From an uncultured Oscillospiraceae bacterium (GTDB lineage Bacteria; Bacillota; Clostridia; Oscillospirales; Oscillospiraceae): 64,000 nucleotides of DNA. The notes beneath the pieces were generated by a model. The model saw nothing but the letters and a program-made list of their open reading frames with translations. It ran no database searches and had not been told where the DNA came from. A program made the position numbers and the translations under genes. The DNA lies in contig CAJUEU010000003.1 of assembly GCA_910585735.1 (NCBI GenBank), positions 30,501 through 94,500 on the forward strand, written 5' to 3'. Positions 57,174 to 64,000 of this stretch are shown here, one piece after another (position 1 is the stretch's first letter; every line of letters starts with the position of its first letter).

Positions 57174-58577
57174 ATGGCAAAGAAGAATTATGCCGAAATG
57201 GCGGAGCAGATCGTGGCTTTGGTAGGGACTGCCGAAAATATCAGCTTTTTGACCCACTGTGTGACCCGACTGCGTTTTGAGATCAAAGACCATAGCAGAG
57301 TAGACCTGGAGGAGGTCAAAAAGGTTCCCGGTGTACTGGGCGCACAATGGTCGGGAGAGCAATTACAGGTTATTATCGGCCCTGACGTGGGTAAGGTCTA
57401 CAGCGAGATCACCGTCAAGCATTTCAAGCAGGACGGTGAACCCGCAGCCGGGGAGGAGATCGCTGAAAGAGCGGGGGAGCAGGGGGAGAAGAAAAGCATT
57501 TTCTCCACCGCGCTGGACCTCTTTAGCGCGGCATTCTCACCGCTGATCCCGGCAATTATGGGCGCCGGCTTCATTGCGATCCTCCTGGCGCTTCTGAAGC
57601 AGTTCGGCATTTTGTCAGACCAGTCGACCACTTACATTTTGCTGAATAACATTTCCAACTGTGTCTACTATTTCTTCCCGGTCCTGATCGCCTACTCGCT
57701 GGCGGGGCGGCTGAAAGTGAATCAGGTGTTTGCCATTGTGACCGCCTGCTTCCTGTTGTTCCCCGACTTCATCAATATGTTTACCACCGCAGCGGAAGCC
57801 GGCACGAAAGTGACCTTCTTCGCCGCTCCCGTGATGGCGGTCTCGTACTCCAAGCAGATCATTCCCACCTTCTTCGCGGTGATCCTGCAGAAGTACGTTG
57901 AAAAGTATATTATGAAATATACGCCCAAGGTCATTCGCACTATGGTCGGATCCGGCCTGGTGCTGATCGTGACCGTGTTCCTGACCATCACGGTGCTGGG
58001 GCCCATCGGCGCGAAGCTGACCGAGCTGTTCAACGCCGTGGTGTACTGGATCGTGGATACCTGCGGCTGGGCCGCCGTCCCGATCATGGCCTTCCTGAAT
58101 CCCTTCTTCCTGGGCACCGGCCTCGGCAGTGCGAACTTCCCCATCATGCTGATGAGCTATATCAACAACGGCTACGAGGCCCTGATCCTTCCTGCCGCAT
58201 TGGCGGGCAATGCGGTGCAGGCCGGCGCCGGCTTTGCGATCGCGCTTAAGACGAAGAACAAGGAGCTGCGCTCTGTCGCTACCGAATGCGGCATCACCGC
58301 TTTGATGGGTATTACAGAGCCGATCATTTTCTCGGTCCATTATCGTTTGAAAAGAACCTTCTTTACGGTCATGGTCGCATCCGGTATCGCTGCGATCCTG
58401 CCCGGTATTACCCGGGTGGCCTGCTACGCTCTGGCAAACGGTGTCCTTTCCCTGCCTGCCTACCTGCCCGGCGGAGTGATGAACCTGGTCTGGGCCTGTG
58501 TCACTTTGGTGGAATCGATAATCATCGGATTTGTGGCCGTCTATGTGACCGGATTTAAGGACCCTGAGGAAAAATAA
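57174..58577 (+). CDS. bglP: PTS beta-glucoside-type permease, EIIBC
   Basis: 467 residues from the ATG at 57174 (MAKKNYAEM) with AAGGAG upstream. EIIB: Cys29 in NISFLTHCVTRLRFEIKD is the phosphorylation site. EIIC (about 105-460) has some ten membrane segments and the conserved GITEPIIFSVHYRLKRTF. There is no EIIA domain, unlike BglP of E. coli, so a separate IIA protein must serve. It imports and phosphorylates beta-glucosides such as cellobiose, salicin or gentiobiose. It follows the antiterminator gene by 181 bp and precedes the phospho-beta-glucosidase. Confidence 0.92.
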   Translation: MAKKNYAEMAEQIVALVGTAENISFLTHCVTRLRFEIKDHSRVDLEEVKKVPGVLGAQWSGEQLQVIIGPDVGKVYSEITVKHFKQDGEPAAGEEIAERAGEQGEKKSIFSTALDLFSAAFSPLIPAIMGAGFIAILLALLKQFGILSDQSTTYILLNNISNCVYYFFPVLIAYSLAGRLKVNQVFAIVTACFLLFPDFINMFTTAAEAGTKVTFFAAPVMAVSYSKQIIPTFFAVILQKYVEKYIMKYTPKVIRTMVGSGLVLIVTVFLTITVLGPIGAKLTELFNAVVYWIVDTCGWAAVPIMAFLNPFFLGTGLGSANFPIMLMSYINNGYEALILPAALAGNAVQAGAGFAIALKTKNKELRSVATECGITALMGITEPIIFSVHYRLKRTFFTVMVASGIAAILPGITRVACYALANGVLSLPAYLPGGVMNLVWACVTLVESIIIGFVAVYVTGFKDPEEK

Positions 58578-58603
58578 CCGATGATAATTTGAGGATTGAT
58601 AAG

Positions 58604-58636
58604 AAAAGGCGGCATACTTCAGGTATACCGCCTTTT
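58604..58636 (+). terminator. Hairpin between PTS and glucosidase genes
   Basis: AAAAGGCGGCATAC (58604-58617) pairs with GTATACCGCCTTTT (58623-58636), loop TTCAGG. The 3' arm ends in TTTT, 5 bp before the next ribosome site, so it may act as an attenuator that lowers the downstream gene. Confidence 0.75.
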
Positions 58637-58651
58637 CTGAAAGGAGTAATT

Positions 58652-60121
58652 ATGAGTTTTTCCACCGACTTTTTGTGGGGCGGCGCCACCTCGGCCCACC
58701 AGTGCGAAGGCGCATGGAATGTAGGCGGAAGAGGTCCCGGCAAACGGGATTACATGATTGTTGACAAGGAGACCCACCAGCGTATGCTCACCTATGTCGA
58801 CCGCAGCGGCAAGCGGTGCCTTATGCCCTTGGGATCCGGCACCCAGCTTCCTGAGGGGGCGCGCTATGAGGTCTTTGACGACCGCTATTATCCAGACCAC
58901 GATGGGGTTGATTTTTACCATCATTATAAGGAAGACATAGCGCTGCTGAAGGAAATGGGCTTTCGGGTCTTTCGGATGTCCATATCCTGGTCCAGGCTGT
59001 TCCCCCGGGGTGACGAGGCGGAACCGAACCGTCAAGGCATCGCTTTTTATCGCGCAGTGTTTGAGGAACTGCGTAAAAATGGCATTGAACCCCTTGTCAC
59101 CTTGTGGCACGACGATACCCCCCTCTATCTGGAAGAAACTTACGGTGGCTGGCAGAATCGCAAGCTCATTGAGCTTTACGACCGATATGCTGAGACCTGT
59201 CTGTGGGAGTTCAAGGGATTGGTAAAATATTGGCTGCCTTTCAACGAGATCAACAATGTGCTGCTCTTTCTGGATATGTTCGGCAAGAACCCCACAGACG
59301 AAATGTACCGGGCCGCGTATCAGGAGCTGCACTACAAGTTTGTGGCCAGTGCCCACACGGTGGCAAAGGCCCATGAGATCGATCCCAACAACCGTGTGGG
59401 CTGCATGATCTGCGGCGTCCCCTTCTACCCTGCGACCTGTGATCCGAAGGACATTATGCTGAACCACTGTATGTGGGAGAAAGGGCTACTGTATAGCAGC
59501 GACGTTCTGTGCAAGGGAGAATACCCCAGCTTTACCGAAAGACTGTGGCGGGAACATAAGGTGGAATTGGATATCCGTGAGGCGGATGTGGTCGCCATGA
59601 AAGCCGGAACGGTGGATCTGTACACGTTTTCCTATTACATGAGTTCGGCGGTGACCACCCACAATGCGACGGATATTGTGGGAGGGAACTGCACCACCGG
59701 CGTGCGGAACCAGTATCTGGAATATTCCGAGTGGGGATGGGCAAATGACCCGCTGGGGCTGAGATACTTTTTGGAAAGAATGTACGCCCAGTACAAGCTT
59801 CCTATGATGATCGTGGAAAACGGTCTTGGGGCTGTGGACAGGATTGAGAATGGGGAAATACATGACGAATATCGAATCGACTATCTTCGGGGACATATTC
59901 GAGAAATGAAGCTGGCGGTGGAAAATGGGGTGGACCTCATTGGCTATACCGCATGGGGGTGCATTGATCTGGTTTCGGCCGGCGGCGAAATGAAGAAGCG
60001 TTACGGTTTTGTCTATGTAGATAAAGACGATGAGGGTCACGGCACCTTTGACCGCTGCCGAAAGGACAGCTTTTATTGGTACAAAAAGGTCATCGCTTCC
60101 AACGGCGAGGATCTGGACTAA
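58652..60121 (+). CDS. bglA: 6-phospho-beta-glucosidase (GH1)
   Basis: 489 residues from the ATG at 58652 with AAAGGAGT upstream. N-terminal FLWGGATSAHQCEGAWNVGG is the GH1 signature. The acid/base Glu199 lies in WLPFNEINN and the nucleophile Glu389 in MMIVENGLG; SISWSRLFPRG is also typical. The late SAGGEMKKRYGFVYVDKDD carries the Ser/Lys/Tyr that bind the 6-phosphate. It cleaves the phosphorylated beta-glucoside imported by the PTS into glucose-6-phosphate and aglycone or glucose. It is the last gene of the unit; a terminator follows. Confidence 0.94.
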   Translation: MSFSTDFLWGGATSAHQCEGAWNVGGRGPGKRDYMIVDKETHQRMLTYVDRSGKRCLMPLGSGTQLPEGARYEVFDDRYYPDHDGVDFYHHYKEDIALLKEMGFRVFRMSISWSRLFPRGDEAEPNRQGIAFYRAVFEELRKNGIEPLVTLWHDDTPLYLEETYGGWQNRKLIELYDRYAETCLWEFKGLVKYWLPFNEINNVLLFLDMFGKNPTDEMYRAAYQELHYKFVASAHTVAKAHEIDPNNRVGCMICGVPFYPATCDPKDIMLNHCMWEKGLLYSSDVLCKGEYPSFTERLWREHKVELDIREADVVAMKAGTVDLYTFSYYMSSAVTTHNATDIVGGNCTTGVRNQYLEYSEWGWANDPLGLRYFLERMYAQYKLPMMIVENGLGAVDRIENGEIHDEYRIDYLRGHIREMKLAVENGVDLIGYTAWGCIDLVSAGGEMKKRYGFVYVDKDDEGHGTFDRCRKDSFYWYKKVIASNGEDLD

Positions 60122-60156
60122 ACCGTGTTTTTCTCCTCTTATACTCTTTTCTTTCA

Positions 60157-60191
60157 GGCAGAAAGCCCGCTCAAGGAGCGGGCTTTCTGCC
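60157..60191. terminator. Terminator of the beta-glucoside operon
   Basis: 16-bp perfect stem GGCAGAAAGCCCGCTC/GAGCGGGCTTTCTGCC with a 3-nt loop; T-rich stretch follows. Confidence 0.88.
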
Positions 60192-60255
60192 ATTTCTGGA
60201 ATAAAACCCCTCCTCCGGGAAAAGATAAGGAATCAAAACAGGAAGGAGGGGGAGC

Positions 60256-61764
60256 ATGGGTATTTTTCAAAAAAAGCCGCCTGCCGACCCGCCCCACCCC
60301 CGGAAGGAGCCCCGGCTGGAGGGACCTCTGACCCCGGAGCGGCTGGGGGAGGTTTTCGCCGACTGCGTAGACTTCAACTGCCGCAGCGTCACCGTAGGAG
60401 GCAACGAGGCCATGCGGTGTCAGCTTCTGTTCATTGCTGGCATGGTGCGGATGGAGCGGGTGAGCGATTACGTTCTCCGGCCTCTGGCCCAGGACCGGGA
60501 ACTGGGTGCGCTGGGGAAGGCGGTGGCATGGGAAAAAATGCGCGCCGGGGCCCTTTACAGCCTGTCGGTCACCGAGCGGGACACATTGGACCAGGCAGCC
60601 GCCGACCTGATTGACGGCAATTGCCTGCTGATCTTCCCGGGAAAGGAGCGGGCCCTGTCCTTTAATGTGGGCACCGAGGAAAAGCGGGGTATCGGGGGCC
60701 CGGAGAACGAGGTGTCGGTAAAGGGCCCCCGGGATTCCTTCGTGGAAAACCTGCGGACCAACACCTCTTTGACCCGGCGGCACCTGAAATGTCCCGAGTT
60801 GAGGATCAAAGAGCAGATCGTGGGACGGCAGTCCTTGACCCCGGTAGACGTCCTTTGGCTGGAGGGAATCGCCGATCCCGACACCGTGGGGTTGGTGGAG
60901 GAGCAAATTCAGAGCATTGACATTGACGCCCTGCTGGCTACCGGGAATTTGGAGGAGTATCTGACCGATACCGCCTCCACTCCCTTTCCGATGGTCCTGT
61001 ACACCGAGCGGCCTGACCGATTTTGCTATGGCTTGAGTCAGGGGAAGGTGGGGATCCTGGTGGAGGGGTTTCCTCTGGGCTATCTGGTTCCCGGGGTCAT
61101 CCGCGATTTCCTCATGGCCCCCCAGGACCGCTCGGAAAATTGGCTTCTGGCCTCGGCGCTCACAGTCCTGCGGTGGGGCTGTTTACTGGTGACCCTCTAC
61201 CTGCCCGGGCTCTATGTGGCCATGGTAAATTTCCACCCGGAGATGATCCCGGCCCGGTTGGCCCTCTCCATCATGGCGGCCCGGCGGGACGTGCCCTTTT
61301 CGGCTCTTTTTGAGGCCCTTTTGCTGCTGGTTGCTTTTGAGGTCCTCCAGGAGGCTGGGCTGCGGCTCCCCCCCTCCATCGGGCAGACGGTATCCATTTT
61401 GGGTGGCCTGGTGGTGGGCTCGGCGGCGGTGGAGGCCAGGCTCATCTCCCCGGCGGTGCTGGTGGTGGTGGCTGTAGCCGGTATCGCGGGATACACCATG
61501 CCCTCTCAGGACCTGGCGGGGGCGCTGCGGCTGTGGCGGTTTGGCATGGCGGTGCTGGGCGGCCTGGCCGGACTTTTTGGGGTCGCGGTGGGTACCGCTC
61601 TGCTGGCAGGGCATTTGGCGGGTTTGGAAAGCTTCGGCGTGGCTTACCTGACCCCCTTTGCCGGGCCTTGGGCCGGGAGGGAAAAGCTTTTGCGGCAGCC
61701 TCTGCCCGGGGATAAGCTGCGGCCAGCCCATCTGCGGACAAGGAATCGGAGGAAACAGAAATGA
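60256..61764 (+). CDS. Spore germination receptor subunit A (GerAA/GerKA family)
   Basis: 502 residues. The soluble N-terminal domain (to about 290) has FNCRSVTVGGNEAMRCQLLF, GKERALSFNV and the near-invariant GPRDSFVENLRTNTSLTRRH; the later part has RFCYGLSQGKVGILVEGFP and five membrane segments (SALTVLRWGCLLVTLYLPGL and on), with MPSQDLAGALRLWRFGMAVL near the end. It is the A subunit of the inner-spore-membrane nutrient receptor. It leads a three-gene operon, with a 4-nt overlap into the next gene. The start follows AGGAAGGAGGGGGAGC. Confidence 0.93.
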   Translation: MGIFQKKPPADPPHPRKEPRLEGPLTPERLGEVFADCVDFNCRSVTVGGNEAMRCQLLFIAGMVRMERVSDYVLRPLAQDRELGALGKAVAWEKMRAGALYSLSVTERDTLDQAAADLIDGNCLLIFPGKERALSFNVGTEEKRGIGGPENEVSVKGPRDSFVENLRTNTSLTRRHLKCPELRIKEQIVGRQSLTPVDVLWLEGIADPDTVGLVEEQIQSIDIDALLATGNLEEYLTDTASTPFPMVLYTERPDRFCYGLSQGKVGILVEGFPLGYLVPGVIRDFLMAPQDRSENWLLASALTVLRWGCLLVTLYLPGLYVAMVNFHPEMIPARLALSIMAARRDVPFSALFEALLLLVAFEVLQEAGLRLPPSIGQTVSILGGLVVGSAAVEARLISPAVLVVVAVAGIAGYTMPSQDLAGALRLWRFGMAVLGGLAGLFGVAVGTALLAGHLAGLESFGVAYLTPFAGPWAGREKLLRQPLPGDKLRPAHLRTRNRRKQK

Positions 61765-62696
61765 AGAAACATTGGCTGTTTTTGAGCCTGTTGGTCCTGT
61801 TGGCGGCCGGCCCTTTCGGGGCTTTGCCGAAAAGCCGGGAAATGGAAGAGCTGAAGCTGGTGACCACCCTGGCGCTGGACGGAGAGCGGGTAACGGCAGT
61901 CACCGGGGTCCGAACCACGGAGGAGGAAACGGCTCAGGCGCTGACCGGGGAGGGAAAAAGCCTGGCCGAGGCCTGTTATGCCCTGCGGGGAAGCTCGGCC
62001 CGGCGGGTCTATTTGGGGCAGACCGAACAGCTGCTCATAGGGGAGGGGCAGGATCTGACGGCTGCCCTGGATTTCGTTCTGCGGGACAGGGAGCTGCGGC
62101 TGGACACACTATTATATATAGTAAAGGGAGAGGCGGGGGCGGCGCTGGCCGCTTCGGTGTCCCGGATCTCCGGGGAGACCGGGGGACAGGATCCCCGGGG
62201 AAGAACGGTGGGGGAACTTTTGGCCCGGCTGTCCCAAGGGGACTATACGCTGGCTCCCGCTTTAGCCCCGGACGGGGAAGGAATGTTGACCCCTGCGGGC
62301 TGGGCGGTGCTGGGGCCTGACGGAGTGGAGGGCTATCTGGAGGATAAGGCCGCCCAGGGGGCCGACTTGCTCATGGGCCTGGGGATAGGACAGGCGGCTG
62401 CACTGCCCGGAGGATCGGTGGAGTTTACCGGCGTTAGAACAGCAGCTCGGGGCGGAGCGCTTCGGTGCTGCCTCACGGCACGGGCGGTGGAGGGGGCACC
62501 CTCCGAAGAGGAGCTGGCCCGCTGGGGCGGGGAATGCCTCCGGGCGGCTCTGGCTTTGGGCTGGGACTGCTGGGGGCTGGACCGGGAGCTGGCGGCTTTG
62601 GAGCCCTGGCGGTGGAAGACCTGGAAGAACACCCCGGTGGCGGGGCTGAAAATTTGCGTGGAGGTAACCTTGACGGGAGGAAAAGGACGTGGCTGA
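61761..62696 (+). CDS. Spore germination receptor subunit C (Ger(x)C family), lipobox absent
   Basis: 311 residues. Start ATGA overlaps the gerA stop. The N-terminal hydrophobic segment WLFLSLLVLLAAGPFGALPKSREMEELKLV has the family's SREMEEL start but lacks the lipobox cysteine (family CW... or similar at this place); the nearest Cys is at residue 73. The protein still shows SARRVYLGQTEQLLIGEG and the closing GLDRELAALEPWRWKTW, as in GerC proteins. If not lipidated it may stay on the N-terminal membrane anchor. It works with A and B subunits in the germinant receptor. Confidence 0.85.
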   Translation: MKKHWLFLSLLVLLAAGPFGALPKSREMEELKLVTTLALDGERVTAVTGVRTTEEETAQALTGEGKSLAEACYALRGSSARRVYLGQTEQLLIGEGQDLTAALDFVLRDRELRLDTLLYIVKGEAGAALAASVSRISGETGGQDPRGRTVGELLARLSQGDYTLAPALAPDGEGMLTPAGWAVLGPDGVEGYLEDKAAQGADLLMGLGIGQAAALPGGSVEFTGVRTAARGGALRCCLTARAVEGAPSEEELARWGGECLRAALALGWDCWGLDRELAALEPWRWKTWKNTPVAGLKICVEVTLTGGKGRG

Positions 62697-63774
62697 AGAA
62701 ACAGGACAAAAGACGAAACGGGGCGGGATGCTGGCGGCCCTGATCCCCGGAATGCTGGCCCTGCTTGGACCCCTGGCCGCCGCGGCGGGAGGGCTGGCCT
62801 GGCTGTGCCCGGTGGCGGCGCTTCCTGTCGGGCTGCTGCTCTGCAAGGTCTGGGAGCCCCTTGGGGTGGAGGGGCTGCCCCGGGGACTGGGGAGCGCCTT
62901 TGGCCCGTGGGTAGGGAAGATCCTAATGGGGGCATATCTTGGCTGGAGTGTTGTTCTGCTGGTCTGGGCGGCCGGCCGCTATGCGGACCGCTGGATGTCC
63001 GTCACTCCCAATGAGGAGGCCCGGTGGCTCATCCTAGCTGTGGGGTTGGGGCTCTGCCTATGGCTTGGCCGGGGAAAGGGCGTCGCGCTGGTTCGGGCGG
63101 GAGAGGTGTTCTTGCTGTGGGCGGGGGCGGCACTGGCCTTTGCCTTGCTGCTGAGCCTGCCCGCTTTGGATTGGAAAAATCTCTGGCCCCCGGAGGGGGC
63201 ACATTGGGCCGGGATCCCGGCGGGCCTGGCGGCGGTGCTGAGTCTGAACGGACTGGGAATATATGGACTGTGCCTGCCTGCGGGAGAAGCGGCCGGGGGA
63301 AGCTTCCGTAAGACGATAGCGGGCTGTGGAGTATTTGGCTGGCTGATCCTGACGGTAATAGGAGCTTTGGGACCGGCGCTTGCCGCCCGGGGGGAAGAAC
63401 CCTTCCTATTGTTATTACAAGGGGTGGCGGTGCCCGGCGCTTTTCGCCGGGGGGAGGCCGCGCTGATGGCCGCGCTGACCCTGGCGGATTGGGGACTTCT
63501 GAGCCTTCTGATCTGGGCCGGGAGAAGCTTGTGGCGGGAGCTGGATCCCGGACTGAAGGGATGGGGATACTGGCTTCCCGCGGCGGGAGCTTTTTTGGCG
63601 GCGGGGGTGTTTTCCAAACAGGAGCTTCAGGGGGCGCTTTTCGAGAATTGGCTCGTGATAGGGAACCTGATTTTTGGGATCGGGGTGCCGACGGCGGCTT
63701 TTCTTCTAAAGTGGGGGAAACGATCCATGGAAAAGAATGCCACATGTAGTGGAAGCCAAAAGCAAAATCAATAA
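62689..63774 (+). CDS. Spore germination receptor subunit B (GerAB, amino-acid-permease-like)
   Basis: 361 residues, GTG start at 62689 with GGAGG 8 bases upstream, overlapping gerC by 8 nt. About ten membrane segments in the APC fold: AALIPGMLALLGPLAAAAGGLA, ILMGAYLGWSVVLLVWAAGR, WLILAVGLGLCLWLG, VFLLWAGAALAFALLLSLPA, and so on. It is recognised as the B subunit mainly by operon position and topology, since GerB proteins are poorly conserved. It is thought to bind the nutrient germinant. It is the last gene before the rRNA promoter. Confidence 0.8.
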   Translation: MAEETGQKTKRGGMLAALIPGMLALLGPLAAAAGGLAWLCPVAALPVGLLLCKVWEPLGVEGLPRGLGSAFGPWVGKILMGAYLGWSVVLLVWAAGRYADRWMSVTPNEEARWLILAVGLGLCLWLGRGKGVALVRAGEVFLLWAGAALAFALLLSLPALDWKNLWPPEGAHWAGIPAGLAAVLSLNGLGIYGLCLPAGEAAGGSFRKTIAGCGVFGWLILTVIGALGPALAARGEEPFLLLLQGVAVPGAFRRGEAALMAALTLADWGLLSLLIWAGRSLWRELDPGLKGWGYWLPAAGAFLAAGVFSKQELQGALFENWLVIGNLIFGIGVPTAAFLLKWGKRSMEKNATCSGSQKQNQ

Positions 63775-63830
63775 GATATGGGGGAGAAAAAGAAAATCGA
63801 AAAAAGATGAAGAAAAAATGAAAAAAAGTG

Positions 63831-63859
63831 TTGACATTCCTGCTGGGATTTGATATATT
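63831..63859 (+). promoter_or_regulatory. Promoter of a ribosomal RNA operon
   Basis: Perfect TTGACA (63831-63836), 17-bp spacer, TATATT (63854-63859), preceded by a purine-rich A-tract (UP-like) and followed by rRNA leader sequence. Confidence 0.85.
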
Positions 63860-64000
63860 AATTAGGCACTCGTTCGACGGGCAACTTTGAGAATCCGGGA
63901 AACCCTTTGGGACACAACGGATTGAGAGGGTTGGCCAGAGACGGGGAGCGGCATGCACCTTGTAAATTAAACAACGTGAAGGACACAAAACAACACCAGA
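63860..64000 (+). ncRNA. Leader of a 16S rRNA transcript (gene itself beyond the edge)
   Basis: The segment ends with CACCTTGTAAATTAAACAACG, the antitermination-like leader usual just before 16S rRNA in Clostridia. No mature 16S bases (AGAGTTTGATC) are seen before the window ends. Confidence 0.75.

Noticed and set aside
1..64000. CRISPR array, prophage or integrative element
   Set aside because: No regularly spaced direct repeats, integrase, transposase or phage structural genes were seen in the window.

Overview
The window is a chromosomal segment of a spore-forming, moderately high-GC Clostridia bacterium. An Oscillospiraceae of the Flavonifractor/Lawsonibacter/Pseudoflavonifractor type is the best guess. 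That rests on GC-rich Firmicutes codon use with strong AGGAGG ribosome sites, spore genes (pdaB-like, a gerA-type operon, Spo0A C-terminal-like regulators), SLH-domain surface proteins, extracellular flavoprotein reductases and abundant intergenic hairpin repeats. Three parS sites beside noc-parA-parB, a glmU-prs-pth-mfd-tadA block and an rRNA promoter at the right edge suggest proximity to the replication origin. This is inference; no 16S sequence is included.

Left part (1-15 kb): a truncated thiT with its TPP riboswitch, a degenerate S41-peptidase-like protein, a Tat-lipoprotein FMN/FAD reductase divergent from a TetR regulator, malQ, and a stand-alone Spo0A DNA-binding domain. An AT-rich island (about 7.2-9.3 kb) carries three genes: a Phd/YefM-like antitoxin, a HipA/HipT-like kinase, and a HipS-like plus HIRAN protein. 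Next come a pdaB-like deacetylase, an AraC regulator facing a GPH-type sugar transporter and a TIM-barrel isomerase, an XRE regulator and galE.

Middle part (15.6-40.4 kb), almost all on the minus strand: transglutaminase-like protein, acyltransferase, aspS, an SLH protein, hisS, an mgsA-like gene, minD, rsmG (with a repeat-like in-frame insertion), mscL, serS, the parB-parA-noc segregation cluster with three parS sites, xpt, a MITE-like repeat, a YitT protein, an SLH-GH18 protein, a condensation-fold protein, a Ca2+ P-type ATPase, and an XRE/Spo0A-like pair with a degenerate receiver.

Right part (40.6-64 kb), mostly plus strand: glmU (acetyltransferase part intact, uridylyltransferase part degenerate), prs, pth, an HD hydrolase, an ABC exporter, a PpiC foldase lipoprotein, mfd, tadA, a TetR regulator divergent from a second FAD/FMN reductase, a BglG-type antiterminator with a visible RAT/terminator leader, a beta-glucoside PTS permease and 6-phospho-beta-glucosidase, a gerA-gerC-gerB operon, and the promoter and leader of an rRNA operon whose 16S gene lies outside.

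The most unusual items are the three-gene Hip-kinase locus with two possible antitoxins, the rsmG insertion, the degenerate GlmU, the MgsA with its catalytic Asp replaced, and the two Spo0A-like proteins that have lost or degraded their receiver. All assignments come from reading the sequence; no database search was run.
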